Source of the DNA: Gammaproteobacteria bacterium
GTDB lineage: Bacteria > Pseudomonadota > Gammaproteobacteria > Methylococcales > UBA2780
Assembly (NCBI GenBank): GCA_003646305.1
Contig: QNFJ01000110.1
Coordinates: 1 to 7,158 of the forward strand
DNA length: 7,158 bases
Direction of reading: 5' to 3'
Shown here: piece after piece, positions 1 to 6,278 of the stretch
Numbering within the stretch: the first letter of the stretch is position 1
How the letters are laid out: each line of letters begins with the position of its first letter
Notes under the pieces: model-generated
What the model was told of the DNA's origin: nothing
Databases searched by the model: none
What the model saw: only the letters and a program-made list of their open reading frames with translations
Translations under genes and position numbers: made by a program

Positions 1-592
1 AAACCGATGCCGCTTGAAGTGATGCTGCGTATCTACTTTCTCCAGCAATGGTATGGCCTGTCAGACCCCGCTGCCGAAGAGAGTCTTTACGACATTGAAT
101 CGATGCGCACCTTTGCCAGGCTGGAGTTAGGTGAAGATACGATTCCTGATGAATCGACAATTTTGCACTTTCGCCACCTACTGGAAAAGCACAATTTAAC
201 CAGCAGTCTATTTGAATCAGTTAAAGGTTACCTGGAAGAGAAAGGGCTTATTTTGACAGGCGGGAGCATCATGGATGCCACCATTATTCACGCCCCATCC
301 TCGACCAAAAATAAAGACAACAAACGTGATCCTGAAATGAGCTCAACGGGGTTACTGGGCACGGCTTGAAAAGGCCAAACCCAATAAGAAGCCCTCAGCC
401 AGCCAGAATAAACGCAATAAAAAACATGCCTCAGTGCGAGCCAAAGTTGAAGATGCTTTTCGAATCATCAAATGCCAGTTTGGGTATCGTAAAACAGGTT
501 ACCGAGACATCCATAAGAATGGCGCCCAACTCTTTTCACTCCATCCCACTGGGAAACTTTACAAAGTAAGGCGAGAATTGTTGGTAACTTAG
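1..592 (+). pseudogene. IS5-family (InsH-like) transposase, internally deleted and frameshifted, 5' end outside window
   Basis: This is a broken DDE transposase of the IS5 group. The reading frame is open from base 1 and aligns with the InsH region around PLETMLRI, so the ATG at 7 is internal and the true start lies left of the window. Frame 1 carries the N-terminal DUF772-type region, the first catalytic Asp in the motif SIMDATIIHAPSSTKNK and the following RDPEM, and then ends at a stop at 367-369. The C-terminal part continues in another frame, from about 341 to the stop at 590-592. It contains the signature RAKVEDAFRIIK, which matches the R(3)E(6)K motif holding the catalytic Glu, and then the usual QLFSL tail. 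The block between them, including the GDAGY motif with the second Asp, is missing, by rough recall of InsH some 70-100 residues. The scar lies near 335-345. The product cannot be active. The family call is strong; the exact IS name is unknown. Confidence 0.9.
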
Positions 593-596
593 GATA

Positions 597-628
597 AATC
601 CGCCCAAAACAGCCATAAAGGCGGGATT
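597..628. repeat. Imperfect inverted repeat just after the transposase stop
   Basis: AATCCGCC at 597-604 pairs with GGCGGGATT at 620-628, leaving one bulged G and a loop of 15 bases. It could be a weak transcription terminator or part of the IS end. There is no T-tract after it, so a Rho-independent terminator is not well supported. Confidence 0.3.
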
Positions 629-763
629 ACCGTTGATATGAGATGAAAATTGGCCTTAAGAGGTCAAAATTGAAGAAATCAGGAAGATTTTTAAGGAGAG
701 CATTCTAAAAGGCTGCTTTTCAGAGGTTCTTTAAAGTGACTGGCTTTGCATGATTTCTATATG

Positions 764-789
764 TAGTGGCTAAATCTACTTGACCACTA
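764..789. promoter_or_regulatory. Dyad TAGTGG-N14-CCACTA, candidate operator
   Basis: A perfect 6-bp inverted repeat has its arms at 764-769 and 784-789, with 14 bases between. The right arm overlaps the TTGACC of the proposed -35 box, a position where a repressor would act. No known regulator consensus is recognised, and a dyad of this size can occur by chance. Confidence 0.25.
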
Positions 790-805
790 GGCTTCCCTAT
801 ATAAT
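780..805 (+). promoter_or_regulatory. Possible sigma-70 promoter for the operon
   Basis: TATAAT at 800-805 is a perfect -10 hexamer, and TTGACC at 780-785 matches five of six bases of the -35 consensus. The spacer is only 14 bases, shorter than the usual 16-18, so the -10 may work with a poorer upstream box or the match may be accidental. It lies 37 bases before the first start codon, leaving room for a short leader carrying the ribosome binding site. Confidence 0.35.
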
Positions 806-830
806 TCTTGACGAGGCCAAACTTAATTTT

Positions 831-836
831 AGGAGG
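831..836 (+). promoter_or_regulatory. Strong Shine-Dalgarno AGGAGG that sets a TTG start
   Basis: AGGAGG lies six bases before the TTG at 843-845. It is the best ribosome binding site in the window and decides the start of the first operon gene: TTG at 843, not the in-frame TTG at 780, which would put a charged stretch in front of the signal peptide. Confidence 0.75.
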
Positions 837-842
837 GTGGAG

Positions 843-1448
843 TTGAATAAACTGTTTTTAATTATCCTCAGCATAATGTTACCTGGGACTTTCGGTCAAG
901 CGGTGGCACTACCTTTAGATAAAGGAGTCGGCGAGGTAAAAGAGATATTGCCAGCCACAGATTGTACCGAAGTGAAAATCGACTATGTTGGCGATATGAC
1001 TTTGACGCGAGAGGAAAAGCTTGAACGCATGGACCAGGCGCTTTTTAAGTCTCTCCATAAGTTTGATTCGTGCCAGAGTACAGCAGCTGGCGGCAGCACT
1101 TCTCAGGGAGGCGGTGGTTCTTCCGGTGGTAGTGGTGCTGAAGGTGGCGATGGTTCTTCACCCTCGAATGCTGCTCAAGGCGAAAGTGAGTCTTCATATG
1201 CCAATGGTGTTTCGGGAGAGGGTGAGCCTTCGGATACGAGTGCTGCTGCTCAAAATGGAAGCGCAATGGAACAGATCGGAAATGGAAAGATTCCAGAGGA
1301 TATTCCTCCTGCAGACAACGATAGTGCTCTTGAAGCACAAATCCGCCATGCAGCAATGAATGAATCTGATCCAGAAATCCGTGCAAAACTGTGGAATGAA
1401 TACCGAAAGTATAAAGGAATTTCTAAAGGTGAAAATGGTGGGAAGTAG
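843..1448 (+). CDS. Secreted protein with Gly/Ser-rich linker, function unknown
   Basis: The product is 201 residues if translation begins at the TTG at 843, which follows AGGAGG at ideal spacing. Residues 1-22 form a Sec signal peptide: Lys3, a hydrophobic core and the likely cleavage site AVA|LP. The mature protein has a small N-terminal part with two cysteines (Cys41 and Cys77) that could form a disulfide in the periplasm. Residues about 83-149 are a low-complexity stretch rich in Gly, Ser, Ala and acidic residues, probably a flexible tether. Residues 150-195 are a compact charged helical module starting IPEDIPPADNDS and containing LWNEYRKYKG, the part most likely to be a conserved binding element. 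There is no lipobox and no later membrane span. Its last 14 bases overlap the next gene, implying translational coupling. I do not recognise a characterised family. From context it is probably an exported partner of the envelope complex encoded downstream. Confidence 0.8.
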   Translation: MNKLFLIILSIMLPGTFGQAVALPLDKGVGEVKEILPATDCTEVKIDYVGDMTLTREEKLERMDQALFKSLHKFDSCQSTAAGGSTSQGGGGSSGGSGAEGGDGSSPSNAAQGESESSYANGVSGEGEPSDTSAAAQNGSAMEQIGNGKIPEDIPPADNDSALEAQIRHAAMNESDPEIRAKLWNEYRKYKGISKGENGGK

Positions 1449-2679
1449 ATCTCTAAATTCATTTGTGAGTTTTAAGAAAGCGGTTGCGATTATGGTGTCG
1501 TGTACGCTTTTTCTGTCAGCTTGTGGAACGACAGGGGGCGGCCCGATGGTTGGACCGGCGATTTCCTCTGAACTTGATGAGAAAAAAGTAACGGTTACCC
1601 AAACCACAAGGCCTGGATTAGATGTCATTATCCCAGTATTTGATCCGGGACTGCCTGCAGAGGAAGATTACGCCGAGGAAGGTATTTGGCCAGAATTGCG
1701 TCGTGCGGAGGCTAGTCACTTCGCACTAATGTTGAAAGACGAACTGGAAAAAACCAATAAATTTGGTGCTGTTCGAGTCACGCCCAATAAGCATGCAACG
1801 GGCGATATCTATATCATGGGGGTGATTGATGAGTCTGATGGTGAGTCGGTAGAAATTAGCCTCGAGTTGTATGATATTTCTGGAGAACGCTGGTTTTCAA
1901 AATCATTTGATCATACGGTGAACGAGCAGTTTCATAACAATTACCGAAATAAGGGTAAGGATGCCTATAGACCTGTTTTTAAGGAGGCCGCGGCCTATAT
2001 CGTCGAGCAACTTGAAGATTATTCGGCCAAAGAGATTGAGAGCTTGAAGAATTTAACAGCTGTTCGTTTTGGTGCGAATTTCTCTGAAGAAACTTTTGCG
2101 CAGTATCTGGAAACTGATGGGGACAGTGTTACCTTAATTGGTATGCCAAGTAAGGATGATCCAATGCTTGTGCGGACAAAGGCAATCCGAGTACGCGACG
2201 AACTGTTTATTGATCAGATGCAGCTGCAATACGAAGCTTTTGATGAAAAAATGAGAGAAAGCTACGGGGTCTGGCAGAAAGAAAGCCAGCTCGAAGTGAA
2301 GGCAGCAAGTGATGCGCGAATGAAGTCTATTGGTCAGGCTGTTGTTGGTGCACTGGCGATTGGTCTCGCAATTGCTGCCGCATCTTCGAATTCAAACAAC
2401 AACTATAGTTTTGGCAAAGATGTGGCGGCTGTAATGGCGGGTATAGGAGGCGGGGTCTTACTTAGTGAGAGTTTTAAAACCTCGGAAGAAGCCCGCTTTC
2501 ACCGTGAAGCCCTCGAAGAGCTGGGTAAATCTATTGATATTGAGTTAGCACCTCAGGTGGTCGAATTTGAGAAGAAGACGGTTGAGCTAACAGGGAATGC
2601 TAATCAGCAATTCAGCCAGTGGCGAGAATTTTTGAAAGAAATATACAGAGAAGAAGCCATTCCGGATAAACAGCTTTAA
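1435..2679 (+). CDS. Lipoprotein, possible CsgG/LpoB-like domain, with two glycine-rich hydrophobic segments
   Basis: The product is 414 residues from the ATG at 1435, chosen because it places a basic N-terminus before the signal peptide and follows AAGGTG. GTG at 1429 or 1465 remains possible. The hydrophobic stretch ends in the lipobox LSAC with Cys30, so this is a lipoprotein; the next residues are GTT, with no Asp at +2, which favours the outer membrane. Residues about 45-200 look like an alternating beta/alpha domain (strand VIIPVFDP, helix with SHFALMLKDELEKT, then GDIYIMGVI and ISLELYDISG), in the style of CsgG, LpoB or TolB-N lipoproteins, but this is a pattern judgement only. Residues 298-318 and 330-343 are hydrophobic, rich in Gly and Ala, and separated by an Asn/Ser loop; they may insert in a membrane or pack as a helical hairpin. 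The C-terminus is a charged helix. It overlaps the preceding gene by 14 bases and ends 16 bases before the next. Confidence 0.85.
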   Translation: MVGSRSLNSFVSFKKAVAIMVSCTLFLSACGTTGGGPMVGPAISSELDEKKVTVTQTTRPGLDVIIPVFDPGLPAEEDYAEEGIWPELRRAEASHFALMLKDELEKTNKFGAVRVTPNKHATGDIYIMGVIDESDGESVEISLELYDISGERWFSKSFDHTVNEQFHNNYRNKGKDAYRPVFKEAAAYIVEQLEDYSAKEIESLKNLTAVRFGANFSEETFAQYLETDGDSVTLIGMPSKDDPMLVRTKAIRVRDELFIDQMQLQYEAFDEKMRESYGVWQKESQLEVKAASDARMKSIGQAVVGALAIGLAIAAASSNSNNNYSFGKDVAAVMAGIGGGVLLSESFKTSEEARFHREALEELGKSIDIELAPQVVEFEKKTVELTGNANQQFSQWREFLKEIYREEAIPDKQL

Positions 2680-2695
2680 AGCTTACCAACTGATT

Positions 2696-4135
2696 ATGCT
2701 TAATAAAGAAATAGCCAGGGCGAGTAAGGAAGCAGCACGCCAGCGCCGCCGTAATACCCTGACTATTCTAGGTGGAGTGGGGAGTGTCATTTTTTTTCTG
2801 ATCAGTTTGAGTTTTATCGATTTTTCGGAACAACCTGAACCTCAGCAGCCCTCCATTCCAGTTCAACAGACTATTTATGAACCTTCACCATCTGTTGGCA
2901 CGGCCCCCGTTTCACGCACTCAGTTTAAAGAACAATTACGTCACTATGAGGAAGGTATCGAGCCACGTCTTGACACCTTGAACTGGGAGGCGAGTGCTAG
3001 CGGGTCACAGAATGACCTGTTGGTACTAAAAGAGCAGGCGTTAACGGCTTTTTCGAGTGGAGATTATGATCTTGCGCTAGGTAACCTGAATCACGCGCAA
3101 TCTTTAGCGGAGACTGTTTTAGAAGAGCGCCAGATGCGCTTTCAGCAAGCATTTTTGCAAGCCGAAGCTCATTTCACGGAACTCTCTTATGAAAAAGCCA
3201 AATTAAAGATCGAAAAGGCTCTGTTCTTTTGGCCCGACGAGGAGCAGGCACTAACTCTCCAAATACGCATAGAAAAGTTACCCCAGATAAAGGAGTTGCT
3301 GGAAGAGATTGGTGTTGCTCAAGTTGAGAATAATCTCCAAAAGGAAGTTAACCTTATTCGTCAGCTCATCGTGCTCGATCCGGAACGTCTGGAGCTAGTT
3401 CCCCATTTGGAGAAACTGGAACGTGAATTAGACGAGTCGCGGTTTGCTGCTCATATTGATGAGGGAATAAGACAGGTTGGGAAATGGAATTTAGCGGGGG
3501 CACGTTCTAGTTTGGCCGCAGCGAGGAAAATCTACCCAAATCGCAATGAAGTGACTTTGCTATCAAATAAGGTCAGCGGGCTCAGGAAGGATCTTTTATT
3601 GAAGAGGGCGCTTGCTGACCTGAAAGTTTCCGTAGCGTCTGATGATTGGCACCGGGTCGAGATTGTTGCAGGAGAGGCTCTGAAAGTTCACCCAACAAAT
3701 CAGATTTTGGTTGATCGCTATAAATTGGCGAGGCGGGTTGTCTCTGCCATGCAATCTATAGAGAGTTTTGTTTCCTCACCGGGGCGATTATCGTCGGTCA
3801 ATGTTGCGCAACTTGCTCACCAGGCAATTGCAGAGGCAGCTGTTTTAACTCGGCAAAGTCCCTCGCTGTTAAACCAGAGTCGTGAGCTTGAAAGGCTGTT
3901 GGTGACCTATAACAAAGAGGTCGATGTCTTCGTTGCGTCGGACAATAAAACAACCATTTTTGTTAAAGGTGTGGGCAAAATCGGATTAACGCTCGGGTAT
4001 ACAATCAAATTAAAGCCTGGAGAATATCTGTTCGAAGGGAGAAGGAAAGGGTTCAGGTCTACGCTCGTTAGGGTTCAAATTCCTGTTGGGGAAACATCCG
4101 TTACCGTTAAAGTGATCTGTAATGAGCGAATATAA
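2696..4135 (+). CDS. Membrane-anchored degenerate TPR protein with C-terminal PEGA-like domain
   Basis: The product is 479 residues. The cytoplasmic N-terminus is basic (RQRRRN), followed by one membrane span at about residues 21-44, so the rest is periplasmic. After a Pro/Gln-rich linker, residues about 111-348 form helical-hairpin repeats of TPR type. Successive units end in a helix followed by a proline at residues 180 (FFWP), 229 (LDP), 281 (IYP) and 333 (VHP), a spacing of 49, 52 and 52 residues. A first unit without the proline begins near LKEQALTAFSSGDY. Residues about 402-476 look like a PEGA-type beta domain, with the hallmark PGEY at 441-444 followed by FEGRRKGF. TPR and PEGA modules normally bind proteins or surface glycans, so a scaffold role in the envelope complex is inferred. 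The start at 2696 has no clear Shine-Dalgarno, but the membrane anchor begins just after it. The gene overlaps the next by 14 bases. Confidence 0.85.
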   Translation: MLNKEIARASKEAARQRRRNTLTILGGVGSVIFFLISLSFIDFSEQPEPQQPSIPVQQTIYEPSPSVGTAPVSRTQFKEQLRHYEEGIEPRLDTLNWEASASGSQNDLLVLKEQALTAFSSGDYDLALGNLNHAQSLAETVLEERQMRFQQAFLQAEAHFTELSYEKAKLKIEKALFFWPDEEQALTLQIRIEKLPQIKELLEEIGVAQVENNLQKEVNLIRQLIVLDPERLELVPHLEKLERELDESRFAAHIDEGIRQVGKWNLAGARSSLAAARKIYPNRNEVTLLSNKVSGLRKDLLLKRALADLKVSVASDDWHRVEIVAGEALKVHPTNQILVDRYKLARRVVSAMQSIESFVSSPGRLSSVNVAQLAHQAIAEAAVLTRQSPSLLNQSRELERLLVTYNKEVDVFVASDNKTTIFVKGVGKIGLTLGYTIKLKPGEYLFEGRRKGFRSTLVRVQIPVGETSVTVKVICNERI

Positions 4136-6122
4136 CCTGGAAATTCAAAGCGCAAAACAGCGCCAGCGAAGGTTTTATGGCATTGTTGTGAGTCTCCTTG
4201 TAGTGATTGGAGGGCTTCTCGTCCTCTGGATTGGCACGGTGCGGGTGACCACTATTGAGCTCTTTCCAGAAGAGGTTCGGAGTAATGCCAGAATCAGCCT
4301 GAAGCAGGGCATAGGGTTTGTGCAGTCAGAAACAGTCTATTCACTTAGTCGTGAGACAGTTATCTCTGCGGTTTCTGCTGGTTTTAGTACGGCAACGCAT
4401 AAAATCAAACCTGAAGAGGAAGGCGACCGTGCCCAGGTGACACTGCTAGCACTCCCGGGCATAATCAGGGCGAGTACTAATGCTGCTGACCCAGAGACGC
4501 GCTGGTTTATTGATGGGAAGCTGGTTTCTGTCGGTTCGGAAATTTCTGTGGAAGTTGAAGCCGGATCGCACCGTTTAATGGCCGATAGTCCTTATCATGA
4601 GCCTGAAATGTATGAAGTGAGTCTGGCCAGAGGTGAAACAACACAGCTCAAACTAGTGCTCAGTCCGGTTCAGGGGCAGCTTGAGATTACAACTTCTCCT
4701 GCGGGGGCGCAGGTGAAAATAGATGGAGAAATAGTCGGGAAATCCCCCCTTATTGTGCCCGAATCGGGTGGACGTTACAGTGTTGAGATCAGCGCTCCGG
4801 ATCGCGAGACCTTAATCGATAATATCCAGGTTACAAATCGCAGGCCAAATCCCTCAAGAAGCTATCAGTTAGAGCCACGAAAGGGGTATTTAGTGCCTTC
4901 TCTATCGCCCAAAAACGGGATGTTGATTATCGATGGGAAGGAAATATCTTCACGTGACCGCCTGCCGCTTAGTGCCATAAAAAAACATAATCTGAGTTAC
5001 CAAAAAGCGGGTTATTTTACGGAGAATGCCAAATTCAGTCTGAGTTCCGGGGAAGAAAGAAAGCTGACAATTAAATTACGCCCGGAATATGGTCTGGTTA
5101 AAATCACATCTCAACCTCAGGCAGAAATTTGGATTGATTCAAAACCGGCCGGAATAACGCCGGTAAGCCTTAAATTGTCCGCTATCAGGCACAATATTAA
5201 ATTAAAGAAAATGGGCTATCGAACTGTTGAGAAACAGATAACGCCATCGAGCAAAAGCACCCGGAAAATCCAGGTAACTCTGAAATCTGAAAAGCAGCTA
5301 AAACTTGAGAAAATTAAAAAAGAGTTTATGAGTAAGGCTGGAATAAAATTTAAAATGTTCACGCCAGATCGAATTTTAATGGGAGCGCCACGTCACGAGA
5401 AGGGGCAGCGGGCTAACGAGTTTCAGCGTGATGTGATTCTTAAGAAAGCCTTTTACGTCAGCCTTCATGAGGTGACGAGTGCGCAATATGCTCAGTTCAA
5501 AAAGAGCAGGGCAAGTGCGAACAGCCTGCCGGTTACCTCCATTGGCTGGGGTGATGCAGCCGCTTTCTGTAACTGGCTTAGCCAGATTGACGGACTTACG
5601 GATCCCTTCTATCGCTTCAGCAATGGCCGCTATGTTGGTTTTAATCCGGCCTCTAAAGGTTACCGTCTGCCCAGTGAGGCAGAATGGGAGTGGCTTGCTC
5701 GTAAGGCCGGGCAAACCAGACAAACAATATTCACATGGGGAGATGATTTGGTCATCCCTCCAGGTAGCGGGAATTTCTCCAATACTGCTTTACAAGGCGG
5801 CATTCAATTTTCGGCATCTAACTATAATGATGGCTTTGCCAGACTCGCTCCGGTAGGAAGTTTTAAGCCAAATAAGGCGGGACTTTTTGACCTGGAGGGG
5901 AATGTTAGTGAGTGGGTGCACGATTATTACTCGGCAATACCACCACGAAATAATGATGTTGAATATGACCCGCTTGGTGGAACAGTCGGTTACAATCACG
6001 TTTTTAAAGGCGCGAGCTGGCGCTCGGAAAGTTTAACTAAACTTCGACCTGCATTTCGCGGAAGTGCGTATGAAGGCAGTGATGATGTCGGTTTCAGAGT
6101 TGCACGCTATGTGTATAAATAA
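4122..6122 (+). CDS. Membrane-anchored PEGA-repeat protein with C-terminal SUMF1 (FGE-sulfatase) domain, catalytic cysteines absent
   Basis: The product is 666 residues. A basic N-terminus (KQRQRR) precedes one membrane span at about residues 20-38, placing the remainder in the periplasm. An N-terminal beta region is followed by PEGA or PEGA-like units at about 126-183 (WFIDGK, VEAGSHRL), 186-253 (SPAGAQVKIDGE, GKSPL), 255-322 (GMLIIDGKEI, KAGYF) and 324-390 (QPQAEIWIDSKPAG, KKMGYR). The second and fourth are the clearest. Residues about 410-665 are a SUMF1 domain, recognised by MGAPRHEKGQRANE, YRLPSEAEWEWLAR, LEGNVSEWV, FKGASW and a final GFRVAR. In formylglycine-generating enzyme two cysteines follow the GGSW/GGSY motif; here the aligned residues are Ser635 and Lys640, so sulfatase-type cysteine oxidation is unlikely. 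Non-catalytic SUMF1 domains are common in bacteria and often bind ligands or partners. The gene overlaps its predecessor by 14 bases and is followed five bases later by a mini-protein gene. Confidence 0.9.
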   Translation: MSEYNLEIQSAKQRQRRFYGIVVSLLVVIGGLLVLWIGTVRVTTIELFPEEVRSNARISLKQGIGFVQSETVYSLSRETVISAVSAGFSTATHKIKPEEEGDRAQVTLLALPGIIRASTNAADPETRWFIDGKLVSVGSEISVEVEAGSHRLMADSPYHEPEMYEVSLARGETTQLKLVLSPVQGQLEITTSPAGAQVKIDGEIVGKSPLIVPESGGRYSVEISAPDRETLIDNIQVTNRRPNPSRSYQLEPRKGYLVPSLSPKNGMLIIDGKEISSRDRLPLSAIKKHNLSYQKAGYFTENAKFSLSSGEERKLTIKLRPEYGLVKITSQPQAEIWIDSKPAGITPVSLKLSAIRHNIKLKKMGYRTVEKQITPSSKSTRKIQVTLKSEKQLKLEKIKKEFMSKAGIKFKMFTPDRILMGAPRHEKGQRANEFQRDVILKKAFYVSLHEVTSAQYAQFKKSRASANSLPVTSIGWGDAAAFCNWLSQIDGLTDPFYRFSNGRYVGFNPASKGYRLPSEAEWEWLARKAGQTRQTIFTWGDDLVIPPGSGNFSNTALQGGIQFSASNYNDGFARLAPVGSFKPNKAGLFDLEGNVSEWVHDYYSAIPPRNNDVEYDPLGGTVGYNHVFKGASWRSESLTKLRPAFRGSAYEGSDDVGFRVARYVYK

Positions 6123-6127
6123 AGACA

Positions 6128-6277
6128 ATGCGTAAAAAATCATTTTTGGCAAAGTGTAAGTTAATCCTGTTAATAACAGGCTTGATAGGTGCGTTAGTCG
6201 CTGGTTTGGCAATTGCAAAGATTCAGCTTCCAACGATTAGTTTGAACTCTCCCGTCTCTTTCCCCGTGGATATCTGA
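6128..6277 (+). CDS. 49-residue single-span membrane protein, unknown
   Basis: A short open frame runs from ATG at 6128 to TGA at 6275-6277 and fills the gap between the SUMF1 gene and the proton-channel gene, with 5 and 1 bases to spare. The product begins MRKKSFLAKCK, which is strongly positive, then has one hydrophobic helix at about residues 12-30, and ends with a proline-containing beta-like tail (QLPTISLNSPVSFPVDI). Positive-inside topology puts this tail in the periplasm. The exact fit between neighbours, a sensible membrane topology and the lack of another explanation for the gap argue that it is real. The ribosome binding site is weak, so it may be translated by coupling to the gene before it. 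It could be a small accessory subunit of the ExbB/ExbD-like channel. No known family is recognised. Confidence 0.7.
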   Translation: MRKKSFLAKCKLILLITGLIGALVAGLAIAKIQLPTISLNSPVSFPVDI

Positions 6278-6278
6278 C

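Larger units (their letters stand above)
1..628 (+). mobile_element. Remnant of an IS5-group insertion sequence, right end approximate
   Basis: The decayed transposase and perhaps some 35 bases after its stop form the right part of an IS5-group element. The left end is outside the window, so neither the terminal inverted repeats nor a target-site duplication can be checked, and the right boundary at 628 (the end of a hairpin) is only a guess. Its internal deletion and frameshift indicate an old, immobile copy. It lies upstream of the operon that starts at 843 and may mark the edge of an exchanged region. Confidence 0.5.
593..842. other. Non-coding region between the IS remnant and the operon
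   Basis: These 250 bases have no credible coding sequence on either strand. They hold the inverted repeat at 597-628; a small hairpin at 704-724 (AAAAG/CTTTT around GCTG, extended by TCT/AGA with a bulge) without a T-tract; the dyad at 764-789; a possible promoter at 780-805; and the strong ribosome binding site at 831-836. I see no tRNA, riboswitch or CRISPR structure. The region is the only place in the window for a promoter serving the downstream genes. Confidence 0.6.

Noticed and set aside
366..569. Separate 67-residue ORF after the transposase fragment
   Set aside because: It is out of frame with the recognisable IS5 C-terminal region from about 341 to 592, so it is a shadow.
704..724. 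Hairpin AAAAG/CTTTT as a transcription terminator
   Set aside because: The stem is short and A/T-rich, and no T-tract follows.
780..842. Upstream in-frame TTG start for the secreted protein
   Set aside because: It has no ribosome binding site and would bury the signal peptide behind about 21 residues, whereas TTG at 843 follows AGGAGG at ideal spacing.
1045..1628. Minus-strand ORFs opposite the secreted protein and lipoprotein genes
   Set aside because: They are antisense shadows of low-complexity coding sequence with unusual His- or Ser-rich products and no supporting start signals.
2672..2683. Perfect palindrome AGCTTTAAAGCT over the lipoprotein stop codon
   Set aside because: It is a 12-bp self-complementary sequence with no loop or T-tract, not repeated elsewhere, and likely chance.
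5376..6233. Other-frame and minus-strand ORFs across the SUMF1 region
   Set aside because: They overlap a frame with clear domain motifs and encode nothing recognisable.
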